The notes under the pieces were generated by a model, which saw only the letters and a program-made list of their open reading frames with translations, was not told the DNA's origin and ran no database searches. A program made the position numbers and the translations under genes. Below are positions 1 to 8,329 of a DNA stretch of 12,414 nucleotides, piece after piece. This DNA is from Corinectria fuckeliana (taxonomy: Eukaryota > Ascomycota > Sordariomycetes > Hypocreales > Nectriaceae): assembly GCA_019137255.1 (NCBI GenBank), contig WPDH01000294.1:1-12414 (forward strand), read 5' to 3'. Numbering within the stretch: the first letter of the stretch is position 1; the number at the start of each line of letters is the position of its first letter.

Positions 1-163
1 GTGCTAGGCTAAGTAGGGCATACTAAGAGTATAAAAGCCACTAAGTAGGATTACTTAGTAATCTTAGCAAGCAGTCTATAACTGCTCACTAAGTTAAAGT
101 CTTATAATATATAGATCCCTACCTTAGAACTTTCTATCTTACCCTAATTAGCTAACCCTTATA
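1..163 (+). repeat. 5' LTR, partial (3' three-quarters)
   Basis: Positions 1-163 match 7536-7698 base for base without a gap. I count 16 mismatches, 15 of them transitions and one transversion (117 C versus A). Similarity stops right after 163, which marks the LTR end; the two copies end in TATA and TACA. The short sequence TATAAAAG at 31-38 is a possible TATA element for the element's own transcription, and it is identical in the other copy. The first ~49 bases of this LTR lie before the window. Confidence 0.92.
31..38 (+). promoter_or_regulatory. Possible LTR TATA box
   Basis: TATAAAAG lies in the LTR and is conserved at 7566-7573 in the 3' copy, unlike flanking bases that differ by RIP-type transitions. 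An LTR promoter is expected here. In such AT-rich DNA a TATA match alone is weak evidence. Confidence 0.35.
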
Positions 164-322
164 ATGTTTTAACTTTTTTTAACCACCTAGGTGATTAGTA
201 TAAATAGAAAGATAATAATAAACCTCTAATAAACCCTAGCTTAAATAAGTTATATACTAATACTAGGTTATATTATAAGTAGCGCATACTAGGTGATAAA
301 ACTACTATAAACAGAATAAATT
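164..322 (+). other. Leader between 5' LTR and gag (primer-binding region not identified)
   Basis: This untranslated stretch should carry the primer-binding site immediately after the LTR. The bases after 163 do not show a recognisable TGG-type tRNA complement. RIP could have erased it, or the element may self-prime as some chromoviruses (Tf1/maggy type) do. I see no coding signal here. Confidence 0.5.
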
Positions 323-1567
323 ATGCTAGAAATAATTAAGTTAGTAGAACTAGCGTATAAACTAGAGCCAGGAGATATTAAGAAGGAGAGCTAGGAAACT
401 TAATATAAGAGGTCTAAAGGTGATTATAACCTATTAGTAAAGTTATCACCTAGGTCACACAGGCGGATCCTTAGTGATTAACTAGTAACATAAGAGTAGT
501 AAACTCTAATATTAGTATGCAGCTTAGATATACAGGATTTCTTAAAGATCTTAGCTGAATAGCAGGCAGTATAAATAGAGCTAATATGCTAACTAGTCTA
601 ACACCTTATAAGTAACCTTAGGCGGGATTAGGAAAAACCCCTTATTTATAACTATATAGTACTACCTGAAAATACTATAGAGGTAGAGGTTAATAACTAG
701 ATTTATACTATAGAGTCAGGAAATAGTCTTTAACCTAACTGTACTAACACACAGAAAATTAAATAGTCTATAACTAAGCTTTATATAGCTAGATAGACTA
801 AATAGTGTAACTATAAGGGGAACCTTATTAACCTAACCTAGTAGGACTATCTTAACTTTATTTATAAGAGATATATTAATATAGGCTTATAAGAGAGGCA
901 ACTATAAGACAAATTAATAAAGATCTAATAGTGTGACAACTAGTTACTAATAGACTATTTTAACTTGTGGACTGCCTTATATACCTCTATAAGCATCTTA
1001 GACCTTAAAGACTAGGTAGACCTAGCTTACTAATATTATTATAAGCTTAAGAACCAGCTAAAAAGAGAAATAGACTATTAGAAGGTTAATCTTCTATAAG
1101 TGTAAGATATAGCTAATAAGGCAGAAAGGCTGTAGTTATACATCTGATATAACTATAAGTCGTAGAGTGAAGAGTAAAAATATAAACTTAGTAACCACAC
1201 CTAAGAGAGGTCTAAAAAGACCACTAATATAAGACAAGCTAGAAGCTAAGACCCTAGAGGAATATAAAATAATATAAGAAATTATATATACTTTTAACTA
1301 TTTAGAAACCTACTCCTAGCTAACCTACTAGTAGACTGCCTTATATATAGCAGAGGATTAACTAACTAACTAGGGGTGTAGTATTATAATTATAATAAGA
1401 CTAGATATTTAGCGAGAGATTATTAGGCAGCTAGAAGGAACCCTAGTATTAATACTAACTAGATGCTAAGCTTACCTCTAGTAAAGGTATAATTTGCAGG
1501 TATGTAAGTAGAAGAGCTAGACTCCTTAGGAAATAAGTAGGCGCTAAAGATACTACTAAAATCTTAG
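323..1567 (+). pseudogene. gag: gag (capsid/nucleocapsid) remnant, frame 2
   Basis: An ATG at 323 opens a frame that can be followed to about 1567, roughly 415 codons, interrupted almost only by TAA/TAG, as expected from CAA/CAG and TGG. The middle (about 960-1190) is rich in charged and Leu residues, like the end of a gypsy capsid domain. A single nucleocapsid knuckle of spacing CX2CX4HX4C follows at 1382-1423. Gag would form the virus-like particle in the cytoplasm and bind the element RNA. From 1565 several stops cluster (1565, 1571, 1577, 1583, 1589), which I take as the native end. Pol takes over one frame back. No indel is needed to keep the frame. The N-terminal capsid half is not recognisable by eye, so the start is inferred. 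Confidence 0.75.
1382..1423 (+). other. Gag zinc knuckle with all four ligands turned into Tyr
   Basis: Codons at 1382, 1391, 1406 and 1421 have the exact CX2CX4HX4C spacing, and all four read TAT (Tyr). TGT to TAT and CAT to TAT are single transitions in TpG and CpA contexts. The flanking residues (N, K, then L-A-R-D before the last ligand) look like an ordinary retroviral-type knuckle. It would have bound RNA; now it cannot hold zinc. Confidence 0.85.
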
Positions 1568-1599
1568 TGCTAGTACTAAAAATAATACTAATTAGATAT

Positions 1600-1900
1600 A
1601 TTGTTTAAGAAAGAGTAATCACTCTATAAGTATATACTAAAAAAGTGGTCTATATAAATATAGATACTTACACCTAAGTTAACCTTATTAGTATAAGACT
1701 AATTAGAAGGTTAAGCCTTAAGGTAACTAGAGATTAGAAGGTACTAAGCCTATCTAGTTTTAATAGAGTAATTATACCTGCTAGGCAGGTCTACTAGTTA
1801 ATATTCTTTCTAATTAACTCTTAGAGATACCTACAGAAGGTTAGATAACTGTTTATAGAGGTATAGTACCTTAATAGGGCTAGTAACCTACTCCTGTCCT
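1600..1900 (+). other. Retropepsin-like aspartic protease domain (degraded)
   Basis: The frame-1 reading contains D-T-Y-T-stop-V-N-L-I-S at 1663-1692, matching the gypsy protease active-site block D-[ST]-G-x-x-x-N-[FL]-I. The catalytic Asp (1663) survives. The Gly position reads Tyr (TAC at 1669), a change RIP cannot make from any Gly codon in one step, so either the ancestor had Cys there or the alignment is off by one. A later L-L-S-L-D block near 1885-1899 is weak. This domain would cut the Gag-Pol polyprotein. Confidence 0.65.
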
Positions 1901-2046
1901 TAGATTCTATAAGGAAAGAAAGAATTCTTATTAATACTTATATATACTTATAGAGCTATAAGCTTATTACTCTTATAGATACTATAACCTTTACAGAGGA
2001 GCTAGTAGGGGGGGGAGAACCTACTTATATTATATATATATATAGT

Positions 2047-2262
2047 GTGTTATTGCTAGATAAGCAGCTAATAGCCGCTTTAGACGAAAAAGTAGATATA
2101 AGGTTAGAGACCTTACTATTAGAACTTAAGGAGTTTAGAGGAGCATTTAGTAAATCTATAGTAAAAAAGATTCTAATCTTAGAGGGCGTAAAGTATATAA
2201 TTAAACTTAAGAAAGGTAAGATACTACCTTATAGACTCTTATACTCTTATAACAGGAAGTAG
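2047..2262 (+). pseudogene. Longest surviving open stretch: protease-to-RT linker of pol
   Basis: 71 codons stay open here. The translation is the linker before gypsy RT: L-K-E-F-R-G-A-F-S-K resembles the L-P.EY.D.FSK block, and L-P-Y-R-L-L-Y-S resembles the L-P-..P-LY-S block that precedes the RT fingers. It is in the pol frame and flows directly into RT after the TAG at 2260. The first codon is GTG, not ATG, so in a fungal genome it is not an independent start. It survived because it held almost no Gln or Trp codons, not because it is a gene. Confidence 0.88.
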
Positions 2263-2900
2263 TAAGAGGTCTTCTATAAGTATATCACTAAGAATATCAC
2301 AAGTAAGCATATTAGCCTCTTAGTTAGTAAGGCTAAGTCCCTAGTCCTGTTTATACTAAAAAAGGATAAGACCTTATAGCTCTATATAGATTATTAAGGT
2401 CTAAATAAGATTATAGTTAAGAACTATTACCTGCTGCCCCTAATTAGAGACTTACTAGACTGCCTTATAGGTGTGTAATAAATCTTAAAGATTAATCTAT
2501 AGGATATATACTATTAGATCTAGATTAAGCTAGAGGATTACTAGAAGACTGCCTTTAGAACCTGCTATAGGCACTTTAAGTATAATATTATGCTATTTAG
2601 GCTAATAAACACACTTATAACATTTTAAGCGTATATTCACTAAGTGCTAGCTAGTATACTAAATACTATTTATATTATATATCTAGATAATATTCTAATT
2701 TACTTAATAACCTGAGATTAATATATAAAGGATATACAGAAGGTGCTAAAGAGATTATAAAGCTTCTAGCTATATGTAAAGCTATTAAAGTGCACTTTTT
2801 ACTAGTAAGAAGTTAAGTTTCTAAGCTATATAATAACCTAAGAAGGTATTAAAATAAAGCTAAGTAGAGTCTATATAGTTAATAAGTAGCTAACCTTACT
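2263..2900 (+). other. Reverse transcriptase domain with catalytic Asp lost
   Basis: The block D-Y-stop-G-L-N-K-I at 2389-2412 followed by V-K-N is the classic gypsy RT motif. The catalytic triad can be placed: the first Asp (expected D-L-R-D-A-Y) reads AAT at 2494, and the YxDD box reads Y-L-D-N at 2680-2691, its last Asp now AAT at 2689. K-T-A-F-R-T lies between (about 2542-2559). Both Asp-to-Asn changes follow a T, so they are TpG to TpA transitions. The enzyme would copy element RNA to cDNA; as written it is dead. Confidence 0.92.
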
Positions 2901-3009
2901 AAGCTTTAAAGATATATAGATATTCCTAGGGTTTTATAATTTCTACTAAAAGTTTATTTGTAAATACTTAAAGATTATAAGACCTCTTATAGTAATACTA
3001 AAAGGCAGT

Positions 3010-3480
3010 TAAAATAGGTATAAAACTAAAGAGTTTACTTAGACTAACAAAAAGAAAGCAGTATTCTAAAAGCTAAAAAGAGTATTCTACTTAGCGACTA
3101 TTCTCTAATACTAGGACCTAAAATACAAGTTAAGAGTTAAAATAAATATATCTAGTATAGCTATATTAAGTATTCTTTCCTAACTGTTTAATAATTAATA
3201 GCACCTTATAGCATACTAGTCTAAAAAACTCTTAGAGGAGGAGTAACACTAGGCTACTAGCTAGTAAGAGCTGTTAGCTATTATTAAGAGCTTAAAACAC
3301 TAAAGTTACTACCTTTTAAGGCTTAAAAACAAGTTTATACTATTAATAGACTATATAGCCCTTATAGGTATTATAAAAGTATTAGTAAGAGACCTTTAAG
3401 AAAGGCTTACTAGATAGGTATATAGATTAGCACCTTTTAACTTTAATATTAAGTACTAGCTAGGTAAGATAAACCTAGTG
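3010..3480 (+). other. RNase H domain (degraded)
   Basis: The segment after RT reads L-R-V-K-I-N-I-S-S (about 3130-3156), where gypsy RNase H has L-x-V-x-T-D-A-S. The catalytic Asp is AAT at 3145. The Glu of the Q-E-L-L-A-I block survives (GAG at 3268), and the S-K-K-L motif at about 3214-3225 and the Y-Q-L-G-K block near 3456 fit the family. It would remove RNA from the RNA/DNA hybrid. Confidence 0.85.
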
Positions 3481-3959
3481 GATAGCCTGTTATAAAGGCT
3501 AGATTATATAGTAAGAGAGATCTTATATGTAAATATACTTCTAACTTTAGTAGTAAAACTTAAGTTAATAAGAGAATTACTAGAAGACCTTTGCTAAGTA
3601 ATTATATAAATCCCTAAGAGTATAAAAAAGGGGATAGTTAATATATTTATTTAAGCTATATAAGCTAGTCTTAAGAATAAGCTTATTACTATCCTAGCTA
3701 TTACTACCTAGGCTAGAAGAGCTAGAGGTAAAACACCTAAAAACTTAGTAACTAGATAGTAACTACTAGCTAAGGTGAGATTATAAGAGATACCTTTAGC
3801 AACTATAGTAGTTATCCCAGATTAATATATTTCCCGCCTAGTTATAAAAAGGCTTATAAGAGGAGAGATAGCCTTTCTTAATTAGCTCTTAAGCAAACTA
3901 GAAGAGCTAGTATAAGAATTATAAGAGGGAGATTAATTTTGCTAATAGTAGTTAGTAAA

Positions 3960-4700
3960 GGTTTATAATACTATAAGAGGAGCTTACTATTATAATAAGT
4001 AAGAAATACTATTTTTTAAAAGAAGACTAGTTATCCTAGAAGAATATATAATAAGAAGGGAAATCCTTTACTAATACTATAATAACTCTTGCTTAGGATA
4101 TATAAGAGTAGTAAAAACTTTAGATCTTATTATATGTAAATTCTATTAGAACTAAATCTTAGATAATATAAAAGACTACACCCTAAGGTGCTAATATTAC
4201 TAGAGTGCCTACACACTAAGATATAAGCCTTATAAAGAGCTATAATCCCTACTAATACCTGCCTACTCTTTTTAAGAAATTAGTATTAACTTTATTATAA
4301 GACTACTAAAGAGCGCCTAAGCTAATAGTAAGAAATATAATATTATACTAGTAATTATATACTATATAATAAAGTATATACTTTTTATTCTTATAAAGAA
4401 GACACTTAACATAGTAGAAATAGTATAGCTCCTATATAAACATATTAAGTGTAAATATAGTTTACCTAAAGGGATTATTAGTAATAAAGATAAGCTATTT
4501 ATAAGTAAGTTTTAGAAAGACCTAATAAAAGAATAAGCAACTTATTAGCAGCTGTCTATTATATACCACTTATAGATAGACAGATAGACAGAGAGGACTA
4601 ACTAAGCTATTAGGAAATACCTCTAAGTGTATACTAATAACACCTTGTACTAATAGGCAGCCTAGCTCCTAGAAGCAGCCTTTACTTATAATAATAGTAT
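3960..4700 (+). other. Integrase: HHCC zinc domain and DDE core (degraded)
   Basis: The HHCC ligands fall at 4078 (TAT), 4099 (TAT), 4189 (TGC, intact) and 4198 (TAC), so three of four are now Tyr. G-Y at 4096-4101 stands for the usual G-H, and V-K-T follows at 4108-4116. In the catalytic core the first Asp (normally D-F-I) reads N-F-I at 4288; the second (normally S-D-R-D) reads S-N-K-D at 4480-4491; the Glu in T-E-R-T-N at 4588-4602 survives. Integrase joins the cDNA to host DNA in the nucleus. Confidence 0.92.
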
Positions 4701-4904
4701 CTACTATACTATTAGGGTTTCCCTTATATAAGCTCTTTATAGATACTACCTAAGGGTTATAAAATACACCTTAGAATACCTTAAGTTAAATATATAAGAA
4801 GTGTGAGAATATATTAAGGTACTTCACTAAGTATATGCTAAGACGGAGAAATAATAGCAGAAAGCTATAGAGGGACAGGCTAAATATTATAATAAGTGAT
4901 ATAA

Positions 4905-5098
4905 CCTATAAGAATATAAGGTTAGGCAAACTATTAGGCTGTTAATAAGAAACTTTTAATTTAAACATAAAAAGCTAGCACTAAAATTTATTAAGGTAGT
5001 AATAGTAGAAAGAATTAGCAAATAAGCATACTAAGTATACCTTCTAGAATAATACTAGCGAATATATAATATTTTTCTAGTTAAACTCTTAGAACTAT
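4905..5098 (+). other. Integrase GPY/F-type module (degraded)
   Basis: Between the DDE core and the chromodomain the frame reads K-L-A-L-K-F-I-K-V-V-I-V-E-R-I, then A-Y, then Y-L-L-E, and ends in I-F-L-V-K-L-L-E at about 5071-5094. This follows the KL.pk..GPF.V...i...AY.L.LP...iH.VFHVsLLe pattern of chromovirus integrases, with H and P positions replaced as RIP would do. Confidence 0.7.
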
Positions 5099-5172
5099 AG
5101 TTTAAAAAGCGCTAACTAGGCGTAGAAAAACCACTAAAACTACCTAAACTAGAAGAAGAGGATAATAAGTAA

Positions 5173-5316
5173 GAGGTTAAGAAAGTAGTTAACTATAAGA
5201 AAGATGTAAGATAAATATTCTACTAAGTTAAATAGGTAGGGTAGCTAGTAGAATATAATACTTAGAAGCTAGTAGCTTACTTAGAGAATATAATAAAGTT
5301 AGTATAGAGGTATTAT
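5173..5316 (+). other. C-terminal chromodomain (degraded)
   Basis: The reading E-V-K-K-V-V-N-Y-K-K-D (5173 on), V-K-stop-V-G-stop (5227-5244), E-Y-N-T-stop (5251-5265), Y-L-E-N (5275-5286) and R-Y-Y-K lines up with the chromodomain pattern E.VE.I.D.R, Y.VKW.GW, .NTWEP, .EN, and the final helix. TAG codons at 5233, 5242 and 5263 stand where Trp (TGG) is expected, a single TpG to TpA change each. Chromodomains bind methylated histone H3; the aromatic cage Trp at 5233 is among the losses. Confidence 0.85.
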
Positions 5317-5550
5317 AAGTAGAGGAAGTAAATATATAAGAAATAAGATAATAAATAGATAAACTATAGCACTAAAGGCGTGATAAGAATATAAATTACT
5401 AGTAATACCTAAGTAGCTAAATACCACTAGAAGAATAAACTATTAGATACTACTAGGGTTATTACTAATTAAAAAAACAAATAGCTGCTAACTTAATATC
5501 TAAAGCTAGAAGGGTCTTATAAAGAATATAAACTATAATAGAGATTACTT

Positions 5551-7047
5551 TTAAGACTTTTTTACTAAGATGCTATAAGAAGTAGAGAGTAAGAACATAA
5601 TATTAGAAACACTTAACTTACTAGACTTTAAAGAATAAGTCTTTAGAGGTGTATACTTAGCTCGCTTAAGAGGGCGAGTAGAGGGTAAGAGCAACTTACT
5701 GCTAGAATTAACAACTTAGGCAGGCATCTTAGGGATCTTAGTCTTATAAGCATACTTATAGGTAGTAGAAGCTAAGGTAGAAGAGGGGTTAGTAATATCT
5801 AGGCGACTAGCAGAATAATAAGAAGTTGTTAAAGCTTAGGTGATAGGGGAAAAGACGGCTAATAGGTCTAACCCTAAAGAAGGAGCCTAGGCGCTAAAGT
5901 CTAGCTTAAAAGCTAGGTTGTTAGAGAGCTAAAGGCTCTTTAGGTTATTTAGGATCTAAATACTATTAGGAGACTAAATAATAAGAGACAAGAGAGCAGA
6001 GAGAGAGGTAGTATAAGTGTGAGTAATAAGCGAAGTGATAGTAGGCTTAGTAAGAGTCTTATTAAGATTAGAGACAGAAACAGAGGCGGGGTATAAGTAA
6101 GTGATAGGTAAGGTGGTAGTAAACAGAGTAGAAGACTTAATATTAGAACTGCTAAACTTAGACCTAATATTATAAGAAGGGTTACTAATAGCCTTATAGT
6201 AAAAAGGTTCTTAGTTTAAGAAGCTAACTTAGCATACTAGGGCTTAGGCACTATAGTTATAAGCCTTAATAATAGCAGAGATAGTAGCACACTTAATAGA
6301 TATAGGGAAAGCCTAAAGTGTTTTCTCTTTAATATTAGTAATAAGAGTGATAAATATATAAAGCAGTTAAAAAACCGCTATACAAATAGTAAGAGTAGCA
6401 CTATTATTATAAAGATAAAAAGGCTAGGTGGTCTTAATATAATAATCTAATTTAGTTAGAGAAACATCCTCTAAGAGGCTAGCATCCTAGTAGAACCTTA
6501 GGGTGTTAATAGCAGTCTAAGCCTTAATCAACTAGAATAAGAAACTAAGCACTTTCTTAGTTAACTAGCTAGACTTCTTAGCACTAGTGCTAGTAATACT
6601 AGACAGGCTGTTAGTAAGAGCTTAAAAAGTAGATATAGTCTTATTAGTAGCATATTAAATATGCTAGCGTGATATGCTAGATAGAGGCTTATAAAAGGTT
6701 ACTTAGCAACTAGAGGAATACTCCTTAAGGTTATTATAAAAGTAATATATAGTTAACTTGTTCTAGAAGACTACTATAGCACTATAGAGCTCTAGGGGAA
6801 TCTTAGAGATATTAATAATATATAGAAAGTAGTAAGAACTTAATAAACTTATAGTAGTATACTTCTGCTTAGATTACTTATAATAGATATAACAGGCTTT
6901 AAGAGAACTATAAATATATAGCAAACTAAACTAGTTAGCTTTTTATATTAGATAAAAAAAGTAAGAAGTATCCCTAATAAACATCTAGTTAAAGAGAGTA
7001 TCTCTATTAAACTAATAGAGAATATCCTCTATATAAATAAGAGACAT
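5551..7047 (-). pseudogene. Unidentified antisense gene inside the gypsy element (about 498 codons)
   Basis: On the opposite strand an ATG at 7047-7045 opens a frame I checked at 7047, 6301, 5761 and 5581 and found unshifted. It carries about 27 stops (5-6 percent of codons, almost all TAG/TAA), fewer than in the sense frames I counted for 5761-6000 (7 and 11 per 80 codons). Its end is probably the TAA at 5553-5551, just where pol ends on the other strand, so the two genes converge. The product starts M-S-L-I-Y-I-E-D-I and is hydrophobic/Tyr-rich at first. Its second half is rich in Ser, Thr, Lys and Pro, perhaps disordered. I recognise no domain. Extra antisense genes between pol and the 3' LTR are known in some plant gypsy elements (Grande, RIRE2); whether this is related I cannot say. 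An alternative is that it is a chance low-stop frame. Confidence 0.6.
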
Positions 7048-7472
7048 CTTAGTAATAAATTAGTAATAGTAAGATAAGCAGACTAATAATAATACTTTCA
7101 CAGTTTAAGTATTATAAGTAATAAAAGAAAGTAGTAAGATAAGACAACTTATAGAGGTTTAGAGAGAGAGAACTAAACAATAAAAGATATTATAAAGAAG
7201 TTAGTATAAGTAAGAGAAAGAAAAAGAAAACAAACAAGTATACTAGCACAGTCTGTAGCTTAATAGCTACTAATAGACTGCTAACTAATAGGTTTACTAT
7301 TAATATAAAGCCTTATAACTAATAGCTATATAATAGCTATAGAGTAGGCGCTAACTAACTGCTGTATTACTATGCTAACTAAGGTCCTAAGTGATAGTAG
7401 TATAGTAATAATAAAATAATATTAATTATAATAACTAAGAATAAACTTACACATTTAGAGACTAAATAGCCT
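7048..7472 (-). promoter_or_regulatory. Upstream region of the antisense gene, with a pyrimidine-rich tract
   Basis: No gene is visible in these ~425 bases. Read on the - strand, the part just ahead of the ATG is strongly C/T-rich. On the + strand this shows as the purine-rich runs near 7164-7171 and 7203-7232. CT-rich tracts ahead of the start are common in fungal promoters, so this fits an internal promoter for the antisense gene. RIP would have altered any specific motif, and the assignment rests on composition and position only. Confidence 0.3.
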
Positions 7473-7482
7473 AAGAAGGGGG
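7473..7482 (+). other. Polypurine tract (plus-strand primer)
   Basis: AAGAAGGGGG lies immediately before the 3' LTR and is one of very few G-rich runs in the element. LTR elements use such a tract as the RNase H-resistant primer for second-strand DNA. The four bases after it are not part of the tract, so the LTR start is set a few bases downstream. Confidence 0.7.
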
Positions 7483-7486
7483 CAAT

Positions 7487-7698
7487 TATAAAAAGATAGG
7501 CTTACAGCCTAGAGGACTAGCCTTAGGAGGAACTAGTACTAGGCTAGGTAAGACACACTAAGAGTATAAAAGCCACTAAGTAGGATTACTTAGTAATCTT
7601 AGCGAGTAGTTTATAACTACTTGCTAAGTTAAAGTCTTATAATATATAGATACCTACCTTAGAACTTTCTATCTCACCCTGATTAGCTAACTCTTACA
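7487..7698 (+). repeat. 3' LTR, complete (about 212 bp)
   Basis: 7536-7698 aligns to window positions 1-163. The start is inferred: just after the polypurine tract, TAT at 7487 could be an original TGT, pairing with the terminal ACA at 7696-7698 (TG...CA ends). Right of 7698 the sequence becomes LINE A coding DNA, which fixes the right edge precisely. This LTR still reads CA at its end, whereas the 5' copy reads TA. Confidence 0.85.
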
Positions 7699-8080
7699 CT
7701 AATAGTAAAGCTTATATTTACTATTTTAGTAATTATAAGAATAAGTAGGTTATTATATACTTTAAGAAATCCTATAAGAATTTTATCCTCTTTTAGGGCC
7801 TTTTATAACTTGATTTAGTATAAAGCTTTTTAGACCTTTTTAAGGTTTATTATTAGGTATATATAGCCTAACTTAGGTTTAAGTATCTTAGAGGGCAAAA
7901 GAGAAAGAAGGTTAAAGTTATTTACTTAAGGTTTAGAAAAGAATTTTCTTATTAAGATCTTAGCTTTATCTATATAGAGTGTTACTAGCTTAGGTTAGTC
8001 TTAGTAAATAAGAGGTAAGAGCTATAAAAAAGTTATAGTAATTTTACTATATAGTTTAGCTTATCTTTTTATATTCTAAA

Positions 8081-8100
8081 ATTATATTATATTATATTAT
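8081..8100. repeat. (ATTAT)4 microsatellite inside LINE A ORF2
   Basis: Four perfect 5-bp units. The ORF2 frame is the same before and after, so the run has not shifted the frame. It probably arose by RIP converting a less regular coding stretch, not by slippage, but this is inference. Confidence 0.7.
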
Positions 8101-8329
8101 AAGAGCTTAATTAAAAGTTTCCTCTAGAGGGTATACTATATATTTTATATATATTAATCTTATACTATATACACCTTAAAGTATATATACTAGTCTACTA
8201 AGTAGCTAGTTTATTAGGCTATATAGTATACTTACTTAAGTTTAGAAGTTACTTTAGCTATTTTACTATTTTACTAAGAGTTATAATAAGATCTAGGTTT
8301 TTTCTGCTTTAGGGTTATATATTCTGTAA

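Larger units (their letters stand above)
1537..5538 (+). pseudogene. pol: pol polyprotein remnant (PR-RT-RH-IN-chromodomain), frame 1
   Basis: One frame carries every pol domain in Ty3/gypsy order over about 1,330 codons without a single frame change. From 2260 to 5540 I count about 100 in-frame stops; nearly all are TAA/TAG and only three are TGA (2713, 4804, 4897). That matches Gln and Trp codons hit by RIP, not random decay. Relative to gag the frame is -1, so expression would have needed ribosomal frameshifting, or else one base was lost. I could not point to a convincing slippery heptamer around 1540-1567. The native end is uncertain, somewhere between about 5340 and 5568, where a convergent antisense gene also ends. 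Domains are listed separately. Confidence 0.9.
1..7698 (+). mobile_element. Ty3/gypsy chromovirus LTR retrotransposon, RIP-inactivated, 5' end off-window
   Basis: The element is bounded by two LTR copies. The window start aligns without gaps to 7536-7698, an offset of 7535. Between them lie gag with a zinc knuckle, then protease, RT, RNase H, integrase and chromodomain in the Ty3/gypsy order, and a polypurine tract just before the 3' LTR. A terminal chromodomain places it among chromoviruses, which are known to use that module to target heterochromatin. About 49 bases of the 5' LTR are missing from the window. All genes are riddled with TAA/TAG, but the pol frame does not shift over about 4 kb, so decay was by point mutation and not by deletion. 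It interrupts a LINE at 7699. The target-site duplication cannot be checked because the left flank is outside the window. Confidence 0.93.

Noticed and set aside
2030..2043. TATATA run as a promoter
   Set aside because: It lies inside pol coding sequence, and TA runs are expected everywhere in RIP-mutated DNA.
2047..2262. Independent 71-aa protein-coding gene
   Set aside because: It starts with GTG, lies in the pol frame, and its sequence is the linker before reverse transcriptase. It is a fragment of pol.
5340..7047. Sense-strand env-like or third ORF downstream of pol
   Set aside because: The sense frames counted in this stretch have more stops than the antisense frame (11 and 7 per 80 codons against 5), and no signal peptide or membrane pattern stood out. 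The antisense frame explains the region better.
8081..8100. (ATTAT)4 as a CRISPR-like or functional repeat
   Set aside because: There are only four short units without spacers, inside LINE coding sequence whose frame is kept.
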